Below, piece by piece: positions 22,821 through 34,150 of a stretch of 64,000 nt of DNA. The notes below the pieces were generated by a model. The model was not told where the DNA came from. It ran no database searches and worked only from the letters and a program-made list of their open reading frames with translations. Made by a program: the position numbers and the translations under genes. Where the stretch lies: NCBI GenBank assembly GCA_947846985.1, contig CANTUZ010000001.1:151682447-151746446 (forward strand), written 5' to 3'. The stretch comes from Fratercula arctica (taxonomy: Eukaryota > Chordata > Aves > Charadriiformes > Alcidae). Position 1 is the stretch's first letter; the number at the start of each line of letters is the position of its first letter.

Positions 22821-24212
22821 GCCTCAGCGCTGGCTAGACATAGGAACAGGGAAGAAGAGCATCTTAGCATCTTGTCTGCTCCAGATGTAATTGCCCTTAG
22901 TAACTATAACAAATTAATCCATGACTGCAAGCAATTTGTTTCTTAACCTGACTTCTCAAGCAACAGCTACTTCAATAAGTGATTGGGGACCTAAAGAAAA
23001 GTTCTTAAAAGTAGCTGTAAAAAATTATGCGTAACCTAACTAGGCTATTATCCTACCTCATATTAGAATAACATAATTCTGTTATTCTACTATGTACATA
23101 TGCAATAGAAAATATTAAATTTGATTATTTTTTGTATGTATCCAATCTATAGATAATTATATGGTTGATACAATGATTTTTACGGTAACCTTTATCCCAA
23201 AATTTAAATACAACAATGTGCTCTATTTCTTAGTCATTTTAACAACTGACTTGCATTTAATTTCATCTTTAAGTGCACAATGTGCTATATTCATTACACT
23301 TCTTAAATTCTTGTATTTTCTGCAATTTAGATTTTAATATTACAGAATGTACTGCATAATGAGTTGGTTTGGTTTTTTTCAGCGAAGTTATTATGTTAAG
23401 TAATTAAAATCTACCAGATAGCTCTTTTTGTCTAGACCCCAACCCAACAAAGCCTGAGATATAATTAAATCCATACACCTATCACCACACCACTTTCAAA
23501 ATGGTCTCAAGTTTTCTGTGGAGTATTTTTGAGCATCCTAGCTAGCTTTCATTTGCCATTCTAAAATGCAGCTTAGTGCTCTACTGCTTTTCACTGTAAA
23601 GCTAATGTTGAAGTCATAAACCAATTATTAGGAGTGAAAGTCTGCCATGATGATTATTCCTAATAGTTACCAGATATTCATGGCCTTGCTCCCACGCTAA
23701 CCTCATTTTTACCTTGAACTCCCCTTCCTGCCAGCAGGCATCTTCACATCACAACAAGGATGTTGGATCCATTCCTCCCGTCATTCCTGCATTTCCCATT
23801 TTTTCCCTCCAGTTGTTTATAACTGCTGAAGTAAAGGTAACTGCTAAAAAATGTGGTTGGTTTTCATCATTTTCTATGCATCACTATTTCCCACAACCAC
23901 AGAATCTATAAAGTTGCAGTTATTATGTCTTTACAAGATCACCAATGACTTCTTGATTGGCATTATTTTTTTCCTTTGCTTTTTTTTTTTATTTTCTAAA
24001 AAGGAAAAAAAAAGTAGGACTTCAGCAAGACAGGTTTTAAGACTGGGGCAGCACCTGAAGTTACATTCCTACACATGTGTTTAGAAACATACATAAGATG
24101 ATCTGATTTTCATTGTGGGATACCAGGAAGCTCCAGATACTCACTACTAAAAATAAGTAGTTTAAAAGGTTTGTTTGTTTGTTTTTAATAAACCTGAAAT
24201 CATGTAGCTTTG

Positions 24213-24650
24213 ACAGGATGTCTGCAGAACATCTTGCCCAACTCCTCATTTGGAGAATGGCCAATTTGGATCAGGTTGCTCAGGGCCTTGCCTAGCTTAG
24301 CTTTGTGTACTCCATGGCTGAAGACTTCACAGCCTCTCTGGACACCTGTTCAAATGTCTGATCAACTCCCATGGTGAAAATTATTTTACTAACACCCAAC
24401 CGGAATTTCCTTTACTGCAACTTGCAGCTCTTGTGCTATCACTGTGTATCTCAGACGAGTCCAGCTTTGTCTTCCCTGCACCCTTTCATAAGATCGCCAT
24501 AGACAGGAATGAGATCTCCCCTTTGCCTTTTCTCCTGAAGACCAAACAAAACCTACTTCACCCTTTCCTTACGTGTCAAGTTCTTCAGAACTCAGACTTC
24601 ATGGTGGTCCTCATTTGACTCATTTGGTTTATCAGTCTCCATTTATCTTC
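24213..24650 (-). mobile_element. Degraded CR1 LINE, 3' part
   Basis: Degenerate but collinear with CR1 read in reverse: 'ggatcaggttgctcagggccttgcctag', 'cttcacagcctctctggacacctgttcaaatgtctgatcaactcccatggtga', 'ccaaccggaatttcctttactgcaacttgcagctc', 'gagatctcccctttgccttttctcctgaagacc' and 'catggtggtcctcatttgactc'. It ends about 350 bp from the donor of exon 2. Confidence 0.8.
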
Positions 24651-25001
24651 AAAAAACACAGATGCAAATACGTGGAAACAATTGTATTTCTGGCCCTTCT
24701 CCCATTCCTTTTTGATGGGCACTTTACTTCTAATTCAAAATGTTTACAGTGCTAACTTAGTAACTTCTGCTGAGCGCAATTTTCCTGTCTACGGACAAGT
24801 TTCTTTATTTACAATGCCTGCAGACTTAAAACAAATCCCTGCTGTGATTTCATTGTAGGTATTTCAATTAGCACCGAGCACTCACATGCACCCTTAATGC
24901 ATCATCACCCCATCAGGAACATTTCATTACTGTATCATCACGACAAATGAACAAGGGTTCAGTGCATCGGTGTCAGCAGATCTCGCACACATCCGTACTA
25001 C

Positions 25002-25218
25002 CTTCATTGAAGTTGTCATCGGTCGAGATGTGGGTCAAGGGAGACTGGGGTCTAGAGTCCCCACAGAGGGAGTAGCTGTGTTCTGCCTGGATGAGGGGTG
25101 CTGGGGACGCTGGAGACAGTTCCACCTCCATTATTTCATTCTTCTCAGACAAGAAGGGATCATTCAAGAGCTGGCCTAGGACATCTGGTGAAAACTCATC
25201 CAGGAACTCTGTGAAGTG
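25002..25218 (-). CDS. CREB3L2: CREB3L2 exon 2 (N-terminal transactivation region)
   Basis: This internal exon of 217 nt encodes 72 full residues (HFTEFLDEF...DDNFNE) plus one base of the next codon. It begins in phase 0 after a pyrimidine-rich acceptor (tatctccacag) and ends at a strong donor, GAAG|GTAGTA. The residues FLDEFSPDVLGQLLNDPFLSEK and the AEHSYSL motif are the acidic and hydrophobic activation region shared by CREB3L1 and CREB3L2; NDPFLSEK and SPASPAPLIQ fit CREB3L2 best. The reading frame continues open through the acceptor into the intron up to about 25269. The ATG there is not taken as a start, because the family joins a preceding exon at exactly this histidine. The upstream exon is not in this window. 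This is the only coding exon in the right-hand 56 kb. Confidence 0.95.
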
Positions 25219-26815
25219 CTGTGGAGATAAAAAGGGGGAGAAAAGTTTATCTCCTTGCCTGTCTGTCATACTAACAACAGGAGGCCATTGATCGGAACAA
25301 TTCCAGTATCTGCACCGGGTATCCGTGCCAGTCAGCAGCAGGATCTACCAGCCCTGCGTAACAACCTCCTCCTCCAATCACTACTTCAAGTTAAAGAGCT
25401 ACAGCTAGAACAAAAGTCCTCTCAGAGGCATACATTACAACAGAAGAGCCTGTGATAAACTTGCAATGAAAACAGAAAATAGAAGCACAGTAGTCATGTC
25501 CTGAAGCAGCCTCCTTCACCCCCTCCCCAAAGGTACTCACTACAGCATGCCACCAAAAATGGAAAAGCACATTTCACCCAGATAGTGTGAAAGATCCTGC
25601 AGGATTTATCATCAGAATGCTTTGTGCACGGAATAGGACATATTGGGTTAATGTTCACTAAAGCAGAGTAGAAAAAGGAAACACACTCAGACGCAGACTC
25701 TTGACACCATGCATGACTATTTTAGCTGCGCAGAACGTACAGTGTGCTCTAGGAAAATGGGTCCATGTACGTCCCCAGCCATGCGATTAACGCATTTGCT
25801 ATAAAACGGGTTTCCTGGTTGATTTACGTATCTATTTTAGAAGTCGCATTCCACCTAGGACTAGAGACCGTATCTAGGCCCCTCAGCTGGAGCTCCTGAC
25901 AGTCGATACTAACTACCACTTTATAGATTACACTGAATCCATTACGCTGACAGCACATGTAATGGCTGTATTTAGTACAATAACTTTGTGTTTGTTTCTT
26001 ATTCAAAATGAGCACAAACCAAGTCTCCCGGTCCCCTTCCTTGAGACTCCAATGCAGTCCCCATCAACAGACAAAAACTCTGCAGCTCTTCTTGGTTTTG
26101 TTTCCAACGTTGGAAGAATGTATCTTTGACAGACCAAGAAACCGCATTGTAAGAAACCATTCCTGCTCATCTCATTCACACAAAGAATTCTATTTTTGTA
26201 CAAAAATATTGGTACAATGAATTGTAACAAGCTTTTCCAAACAATCAGGCATTATCTACCATCTTACATAGGAGTCTTTGTCACTTGGGGCATGATCCTA
26301 CAAAAGTCTAAGTCTGTTTTTGCAAGCAGTATTGATCTTGGCTCTTCGTCTTGCTCTCTCCTGCAGAAACAAACACTGAAATTCAAGATTCGGCTTCCTG
26401 TAGGCTAAATTAAGAATTAAACAAGTCAATATTGTATAAATCCATGAGGGTGTGCTCACACCCCCATGCACACACATTTCACAGTTCCAGCAGCATCTGT
26501 GGCCTTGAAGTCTGATGCTGGAAAACACTGAGCACAGCTGGCTCTCACAGAGTCCCCTGGAAGTTGAAGCACCTCTTCCAAGATGCTCACAAATGCTAAC
26601 TGTGCCTTCTTTTGAAATTAATAAGACTTCAGTCAATTCTGACTGACACTGAGGAAAAGAAAATATTTACTAAACATAAGGCAATAAACAGAGGACCACA
26701 GTTACTATGGTGGAATAGCAAGCTAGCTGAAGTAAAGCCTTTACAAATGGCAAAACAGATTTGTAGCCTCATATTTACTTGCCATAAATGATAACACTAC
26801 TAAACCAACTCTCGG

Positions 26816-26826
26816 ATGACTCAGCA
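26816..26826 (+). promoter_or_regulatory. NF-E2/ARE-type site (ATGACTCAGCA)
   Basis: An exact ATGACTCAGCA, fitting both the NF-E2/MARE half consensus and the NRF2 antioxidant response core (RTGACnnnGC). It lies about 1.6 kb upstream of exon 2 inside intron 1. It is a motif match only. Confidence 0.35.
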
Positions 26827-29800
26827 AGAGGGTCATGACCACCTTATTTTGATAACCAAGGACTCACTTGGACTTCACATCTAGGGCTGCCTCCCAACAT
26901 TTGCAAGGATAAAAGCATAAACTACAATTCTCCACTGCGCAAAGAAGAAATGAAAAAGGATGCTCAAGACTAGCTGAGCACCCCTCGTAGATCAAGTCAT
27001 CACTTGAGTAGGCAGTCATCAGAGCATAAACAAGGACCAGAAATGCTTCCCAATCATGACAGAAGTCAAGGATGAACCTACAAAAAGCAATGCCTTTCTT
27101 AGGGAGAGTATTTTCCCCACAGTGTACACACTTCATTGGGGCTAATGGTGGTAGTCAATTATGTATGTTTGCATATTTTCCTAAAGTTGGCTAGAACCTT
27201 TCCCTCTTTCTAATTCTTGCGTGCATTATTCTGGCTGATGACTAGGAGATGCTGAAATAGGGCTGCTACAATCTTTATACCCTGGTTTCAACCAATAGCT
27301 ACTTTATCACCAGTGTCATCCAATCTGAGGATGCCACCCTTGCAAACATCATACCTAAGTGTTGACTTAGTCTGACACTATTTAAATGTTCTAATTTAAA
27401 AGACTCAACTGAAAGACAAAATGACCACAGGCTACTGGTCTATTTTTGACAAATTCCCAAATAAAGATTTCTATTAGCCTTCTGCATACTACTTCTTTGA
27501 TATGGAAGAAATTAGTTTATAATACTATTTTACTTCTTCCATTTGATTAAAGTCAGTTAAGTTAGGTTTGGGGGTTTTTTTCCTTTCTGAATGGGGAATT
27601 TTCCTAAAACTGCTTCAGGAAAAGTAAAGAAGGAAACAAACATTCAACTTCCCAAAACCAGAGAGAAAGAGGACCTTGGGGGTGGGGAAGGATATTCAAC
27701 ATGTTCATCAACATTTATGCTTTCTCCTTTTCACATGCAGCTGCAAAGCACCAAGCTGTGAGGAAGAAAAAAGAATTTCCGTTTACAACAGAATTATCTG
27801 ATAGCAAATAAATGGTCAATCAGTTTTTAAAACAATTCTCTAGTTTCATTATAATTTTTAACCTTATTTTTAATGGTCTGTGATATAACTTTGAATATTG
27901 GTCAATAGAGAAGCCTCAAACAATTGCCACAGGCCAGACTGCACAACTACTGAACTCCGGGAACAGATAATTTTAGGGATCTGGACTTCTCACTGAGTGA
28001 TTCTAAAAAAACACCACCACTTGAGTTACAGGAATCTTTCATAGGTTACACACATCTCTGCTTCAACGAACGCTTAAAGCCAGCTCACTTTGATTATTTT
28101 TTTTTTTTCCTTAAGCAAACAATTATCTCATTGAAAGCAGCTCCATTTGCCTCAAGAATTAAAAAGGAAAGGGCACCTGAGCAGCAGCTACAGCAGAAGC
28201 CATCTGGGAGCAGTAAGGCCTCCATCTCCTCGAAACTTCCACCTACACTTGAAGCTGTCTTTTCAAAGCACATCCTCCCCTTGCCAACCCTCCTCTTCCT
28301 CCTGCTCCTCTCCGCGCTCCACTCTCCGCTTCCGCATGCACCTTAGTGATCATCAGCTGCTTCCAGAGCTGCAAAGCCACAGAATAACCCTCAATTCTGA
28401 TATGGCAGCAACCACCCCTGCGCTCAGGAACAGGAAAGGGCAATTTAGGGAGGAAACTGAGAATTTTACACTTACAACCTGAATATATATTTGCTTGGAA
28501 AAGAAAGAAATTCTTTGTCTGTGGCTTTCAGCTTGGCATCTTTCACACAGAGAGCCCACCTTAAAAAAAAAAAAAAAAAAGAGACAGAGAAAAGAGTACT
28601 TGCAAGAAAAAGTACCTCTTTTTCTTCTTTTGTTTTGTTTTGTTTGTTTTTAATACACCTGTAGACAGCCCTGCTGCCAGCTCCCTGCTATCCTCACACC
28701 CCACTGGCAGCCACAGCACTAATTGTGGACATGTATTGGTACAAGGAGTCAGCTTGAATTATTAAACTATTCTCTCTACATAGCAAAGAGAGGTGTTCAG
28801 CTGGGATTTTAACCTCTGTAAAAAGTCATGGATTTAGGACACATGTAACCTTATCTTCTGCTTCCCTTTCCCCCAGAACACTGAAAAGACAAACAAAACA
28901 GCAGCGCTCTTGTTTACAGGGAGAAAGTTAAGTTGCAGCCCCATAGAATTTCACCACCAACATGGTTGGATGTTTGTCCCCGCTTATAACCTGGGTGCTT
29001 TTGGGGAACACAAAACACCTACAGACATCACCCCGCGGTAAGCAAACAGAGGAGAGCTCGTGTATCCGGGTGTGCAGTGGATTTTGGATAGCTCTTCAAA
29101 AGTAGTATTTGGCTGCAGACCAGCTGGCCGCGGGCTGCAGCTCTCCACAGCATCTGCCTGTTCCTGCCAGACAAAGGCCCTTTTCTCCAGCTCTGCCTAT
29201 GGGGCAAGCTGGGTTTTTTTCTTTCTTGTCTGATGAAATGAACATCTCTGAAGTAAAACAGAGACTCAGGTTTTGCTAGGTGCATGGCAGTGCTGACTTC
29301 TCCACCAGATGACCTGAAGCCAGATGAGAACAGCACTAGCACCACTTGTCTAGAGATGCCATGTTATCATGACTAAAAATGAAACAGTCACGTTCAGAAA
29401 ACTGGCTTTCTAAGAACTCACTGAAAAAAGGAATGAAGAGAAATCGAGAGCCCCAAATGACACTTCATAACTATATTTAAATTATTAAACAAGTGACAGG
29501 TTTTGCTGAGCCTGGAAAACGCGCTGTGCCAGCTCCAAGTCCCACACACCGACTGCAGCAGTACAACCCACCCTTTCCAACAGAGCCCCCCCAGAGGGGA
29601 CCTGCAGCGGCAGCACCATGGCACACCCCGGCACCAGCACCCAGCTTGTCAGCCAGGTACTGCAAAGCAAGCTCTGCTCTCCAAGCAGCCAAGGGCAAGG
29701 CAGCCTACAGGCAACATGCCAAGGTGAGAACCTCCTGGGAATTCAAGATATTCTCCTTCCTGGCTTGCCCTGAGGTCTGGAGGGATAAATCCCCCCCCTC

Positions 29801-32800
29801 CACAAGAGGAACTGCCAAGGTGGAAGCATCCCTTCTACCTAACAGGCACTCGTGGGATAAAAATTAAGCCCACCATCTACCCGTAGCTACAAAACTGACT
29901 GATATTTATCTCTTGTAAGGCTTCAGCAGCAATAATGGAGAGGGGGCAAGGATTGCACCCTTACTCTGTATCAAAGGAATCAGAGTCCATGTAATATACA
30001 ATATACAAGGCAGTGCTCCTGGAGAAGGTGAGGAAATAGGGGAGAAAGGGGAGACCACAAACCAACCCCCATCCATGGGGAAGTAAATGTGCACCACAGG
30101 TATGAATTTACCCCCTCCTTCACCCCGACCCCCAGCAATTTCTTCTCACATTAAGATAAGAGGGAGAAGAGGAAATAATTTCTTTAGCAGCTCTTTTGTG
30201 GTTTGCATAAACAAAGGTGCATAGAAGATAAAACACAAAATACCGCACAAGATAGCAGCATTTCTAGTGAATGGCATCAAACGGATCAAGAAGCGTGGCT
30301 ACATGGAGATACCATCTCCTCTTCAAGGAACCAAGCACACATTTCACAGACATCTGGCAGCTGCTTATATGGTAGCTGAGGAGGTCTGAGCAGGAGTCAC
30401 AGCTGCTAACAAAAGGCTTCAAGCTCCAGGGCATCCACGCAAGATGCCAGTTGTTAAAGATGGCACATACGTGCCATGAAGGCTGGTCAGCCTTCATGGG
30501 CTGAGCTCTAGACTTGACTGCATGGCAAGAGCTGTAAAAGGCACCACACACCTTGGTACGAGCTCTGCCTGGGTTTGCAAGTGCAGCATCTACCCACAGG
30601 GGCTTGGAGCAGAGACCTGTCCTTTTTAGCTAATGAAGAACCATGTCTAGAGATGCTGCTCATGGAGGACTGCACACACAAGCCTACCAATGATGACACC
30701 GCAGCAGAGAAGTCCGTGACTTTCTGCATGTCCAACCCCAAGGTTAAACCCCAAGGCACAGGTTAAAAAACTTCCTCAAAGCAGGTGTGTTCTTCACAGA
30801 CGTGTACCTGGTGGTGCTGTTGATTTTCCTGTTGCAACTTCATCGGTGATGGACTGGAGGTGTCAGTGTGCACCAGCTTCCAAAAACCAAGACAACTGTT
30901 CTCAGTACTCACTGGCACCTGGGCATCAGTTAATTTTCAGAGATTCAAACACAAATTCTGCAGTTTCAGGTACCTCACTTCTCTCAACCTCTTCTCTTTC
31001 TAGAAATACTTTATGTTTGCAGCAGGGAAGCTGGCCACCACTCATTCTTCTCCAAACTCAGCCACAGCTTGTATCGCATGGTACTCATCTTTGTCAGGTT
31101 TGAGAAGAGCTACCTATGGAGCCCCTCTAGCCTCACCTCTGCAATTCACTCACATATGACCTGCAGGGAACAGAAGAGCTCCTCTGCTGGCATGGGGTGC
31201 ACTGATACCTCACTATTACAAGGCACAGAACCATGCTCCTGTTGCATTGCTTTTGCAAGGAAGAGAAACGAAGGACAGCCTGGCAGCAAAACAGTATTTT
31301 TCCATAAGATTGATTCCAAAGGTGGGGGCTGAAAGAGAGACAAGCCCAACCCCACAGAGTCATTCACCAACATCCCCACAGGGAGAAAGAGTGAAAGAGC
31401 AGAAGGCTGCAGCCTGTACAGTTTGGTATATCAGGGTGCTTAACTTTGGTATGCATTAACTGGGGAAGGGGACATGGCCAACTATATTTGGCAGCAAATA
31501 TTCGAAAAAATTAATGCAACTACACCTGAAATAGATGAAATCTAACTTGCTGAGAGACCTCTTGGACAGACCACAGTATTAAGCATGCAATTGCAGGCAC
31601 ATCTAAATTCTTACTCTTAAAAAGGACACAGAGATCCTCCCTCTCAGCCTGATGAAGGACCAAAATAGCTGGAAGAGCTTTCTGATGGCAGAAAAAAAAG
31701 TTTTAGACCCAGCCATAGCAGAGAACAGGGAGACTGAGGACTGTAAACAGTCCCCCAAGTCACGCCTAAAACATGCCGATAACACAGAATAGATTTACCC
31801 TACCCTGCCTTATGTACCTGCCAAGGGCAAACAGGGGGAACCTCAGATTTCTAGGTGTTTATCTTCTACAGTGTAAAAATCAAAACCAAGATGCAGAGAA
31901 ATAGTTGCTCAATTATTTTACTCTACTATAAAATTCTTTACTGTCTAGTCATTAACTACACTGAAATTACCTCATTTGCCGGAGTATACGAAGAGTAACA
32001 TGAACTTGGTATTTGAAAACAGCAGAGATCCACCATAACAGCAGACATGATCGTTTGAAGTCTCACACCAGCAATTAGTCATTTTAAGCATTAAAAAAAA
32101 AATTTGGACGGATTAAAAAAAATCCACTAAGTGAATAACATTCAGGTTATGTCATCAGCAAAACAAATGCCAAGAAACTCAAAGCTAATAGATTTACATG
32201 GTAATTAAATCTGCACATCTTCCCAACTTGCTCAGGTTACACAGTTGGAAATGCTGAAGTTCACGCTGAGCAAATCTTATAATCCACCCCATTATGCACA
32301 CATGCATGCCCACACTTCCATGACCAACACTCAAGTATTTCCAGCACACAACCAGCAAAGAAGAGATGTATTTATTTTTAAGGAACTGGGAGGATTTTTC
32401 AAGAACTATGTTTACTGTTTTGTCTTTCCATGTTCCAAAATATTATTTCACATTCCTTAACATCCCTTCCAAGCATTTTGTATTTAAAAAGATAATAATA
32501 AAATTAAACTCTACAATAACTAGAAGTAAAGATGGGTTGAAAGAAAAAAAAAAAGAAAGAGAAAAAAGCCCATTTGCACTTGAGGCAAGGGTGAGAAACA
32601 CCCCTGAAGTTCAGTTTCTCTTGATCGTGCTGTCTGCAAGCAGAGAGAAGGATGCTATTGCTTATTCCTAGCCCAAGCCTCTTGGGAGTCATATAAAATA
32701 GGAAAGTCCTTCTCACATTCCCCTGCCCTTCCCCCAGTGCATAGTTCTTGGATCTAGTCTAACTTTTCAACAGGCTGGGCGCATGTTTTGCTATTTCCCA

Positions 32801-32834
32801 CCCTCTCCCCAGAAGAGCCAAAGTCAGAGAGGAG

Positions 32835-32871
32835 TGAGTCACAGGGGCCAGAGCACAAGAGCGGTGAGTCA
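32835..32871 (+). promoter_or_regulatory. Paired AP-1 sites spaced 30 bp
   Basis: Two exact TGAGTCA heptamers, at 32835-32841 and 32865-32871, lie 30 bp apart start to start, close to three helical turns. The second extends to TGAGTCAGC (MARE-like). A third, TGACTCA, lies at 33316-33322. The flanks are non-repetitive. This is consistent with an AP-1-bound intronic enhancer, but motif matches alone cannot prove it. Confidence 0.45.
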
Positions 32872-34092
32872 GCGAGCTGGAAGCCCTTCAACAAGGCTCC
32901 CCCCATCTGGGTCCCTGGCTGAGATCTCAAAATACGTTATTAATTTTGTGTTGCAAGCAAGCATCTGGATTATGCTCTCAGGTCAGATGCATTCATTCTC
33001 GTCTCAGCTACGTTTGTTTTTTTCCTCTCTTATTTTTTTTTGGCTCTTACACCAGGCTCACTGGTATGCACTTCATTTGTCTCCTAAGTCAGCTTTTGGG
33101 CTGCCAGCTTGAGCAGCAGAGCCACAGAAGACTGAAACTCTCCATCACTTCTCCCCATGCCCTTCTTTTCACCCACTGAGCAGCAGGGTCACAATTCTTT
33201 ACCGCCAGTGATTGCAGAGGCTGCAAGACAAGCCTGACTGACAGGTCTGCCTTTCAACGAGCCTCCAAACCACCAAAAGTAGGGGTGAGCCTCTCCCCAC
33301 CACCTCCGGCTAGCGTGACTCACCCTAGACAGAGAGGGGAGCTCACCTTCCAAAACTTAGTCATTGGTGTCTCTGATGATTTTTGGCACCCAGGCAAGAC
33401 ACTTAGAGAGACCAGTTATGTTATTAAAAACTATCCACTGAAGAAAGGAACAGATGCAGTTGTCTGGGTTTTTTTTTTTTCCCCCAGCTATGCTACGCAC
33501 ATGCAATCCCAGTCATAAATATTTGTTGTGAGATAACATTAACTTGCTGGGTTACACCCCAGGTACACCTACAAGCTCTTTGGAGGAACTTGCATTTACC
33601 GCAAGTTTTACATCTAACTAGTGTCTTCTGGGTAACTGCTGAGCGTTTAGCCAAACAATAAGCAGCGAAAGAAAGTTTTCAGCCAAGTTGAAACCTTTGT
33701 GTACAAATTTTACAACTCACCAGTGGGCATTTATGGTCTTGTTTGATGCCCAAGCGCTCAGCAGCAGGGATAACACATTTTGTTGTTGCACAGCTGGTTT
33801 AACTTATTGCCACTTTTGAAAGAAAACAGTTATTCAGGTTTCTTCAATGCACGCAGATTGATCTTAACATTAGAGCAGCGTTTCACAACATTTGGGCACA
33901 CTGCACTTGGTTTCATTTATCATCTTCCCTCACCATCGAAATGGGAGGGGAGGAAAGCAAGGAAAATTCATGTCAGTCTTCATGTAAGAGCATCGCTTGT
34001 CAATGGGCACAGGTAAGACCTTTGTAAAGGGCACAGCCCACATGATTCCTGGGTTTTAAACAGAATCCATTAGTCTTGCACCCATTTTAGAG

Positions 34093-34150
34093 ACCACAGA
34101 ATATCTCAAGTTAGAAAGGACCCATAAGGATCATCAAGTCCCGCTCCCAG
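34093..34150 (-). mobile_element. CR1 LINE 3' terminal fragment
   Basis: A short inverted piece, 'accacagaatatctcaagttagaaaggacccataaggatcatcaagtcccgctcc', matches the 3' end of CR1 variants whose terminus reads cacagaatatcccgagttggaagggaccc. The rest of the element is not recognisable. Confidence 0.78.

Larger units (their letters stand above)
8004..25001 (-). other. CREB3L2 intron 2
   Basis: A 17-kb intron between exons 2 and 3. It holds a sense-oriented LTR (8639-9225), CR1 copies at 15289-15566, 17625-18571, 22575-22820 and 24213-24650, a TA-rich patch (18604-18760) and homopolymer tracts. The stretches 9600-15280, 15570-17620, 18770-22570 and 22820-24210 contain no gene or element that I can recognise; 22860-24000 is notably AT-rich. 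Confidence 0.85.
136..25218 (-). other. CREB3L2: CREB3L2 gene, internal portion (exons 2-8 plus introns)
   Basis: This is the exon-bearing part of the CREB3L2 (BBF2H7) gene, read right to left. CREB3L2 is an ER-membrane bZIP factor that is cut by S1P/S2P proteases during ER stress or secretory demand; its freed N-terminal half activates secretory-pathway genes such as those for COPII transport. Seven exons join in one continuous frame with GT-AG introns: 217, 167, 88, 182, 147, 59 and 69 nt. CREB3L2 is preferred over its paralogue CREB3L1 because of residues such as LLNDPFLSEK, IKLEPHEVDQFLN and ELRKKVEVLENTN, compared with my memory of both human proteins. The first coding exon lies beyond 64000, and everything after the proximal zipper lies before position 1. 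No frameshift or internal stop was seen, so the gene looks functional. Confidence 0.95.

Noticed and set aside
25002..25269. Treating the ATG at 25269 (minus) as the CREB3L2 start
   Set aside because: The family has an upstream exon that joins at the histidine at 25218, and the intervening codons (MTDRQGDKLFSP...) read through the polypyrimidine tract and acceptor.
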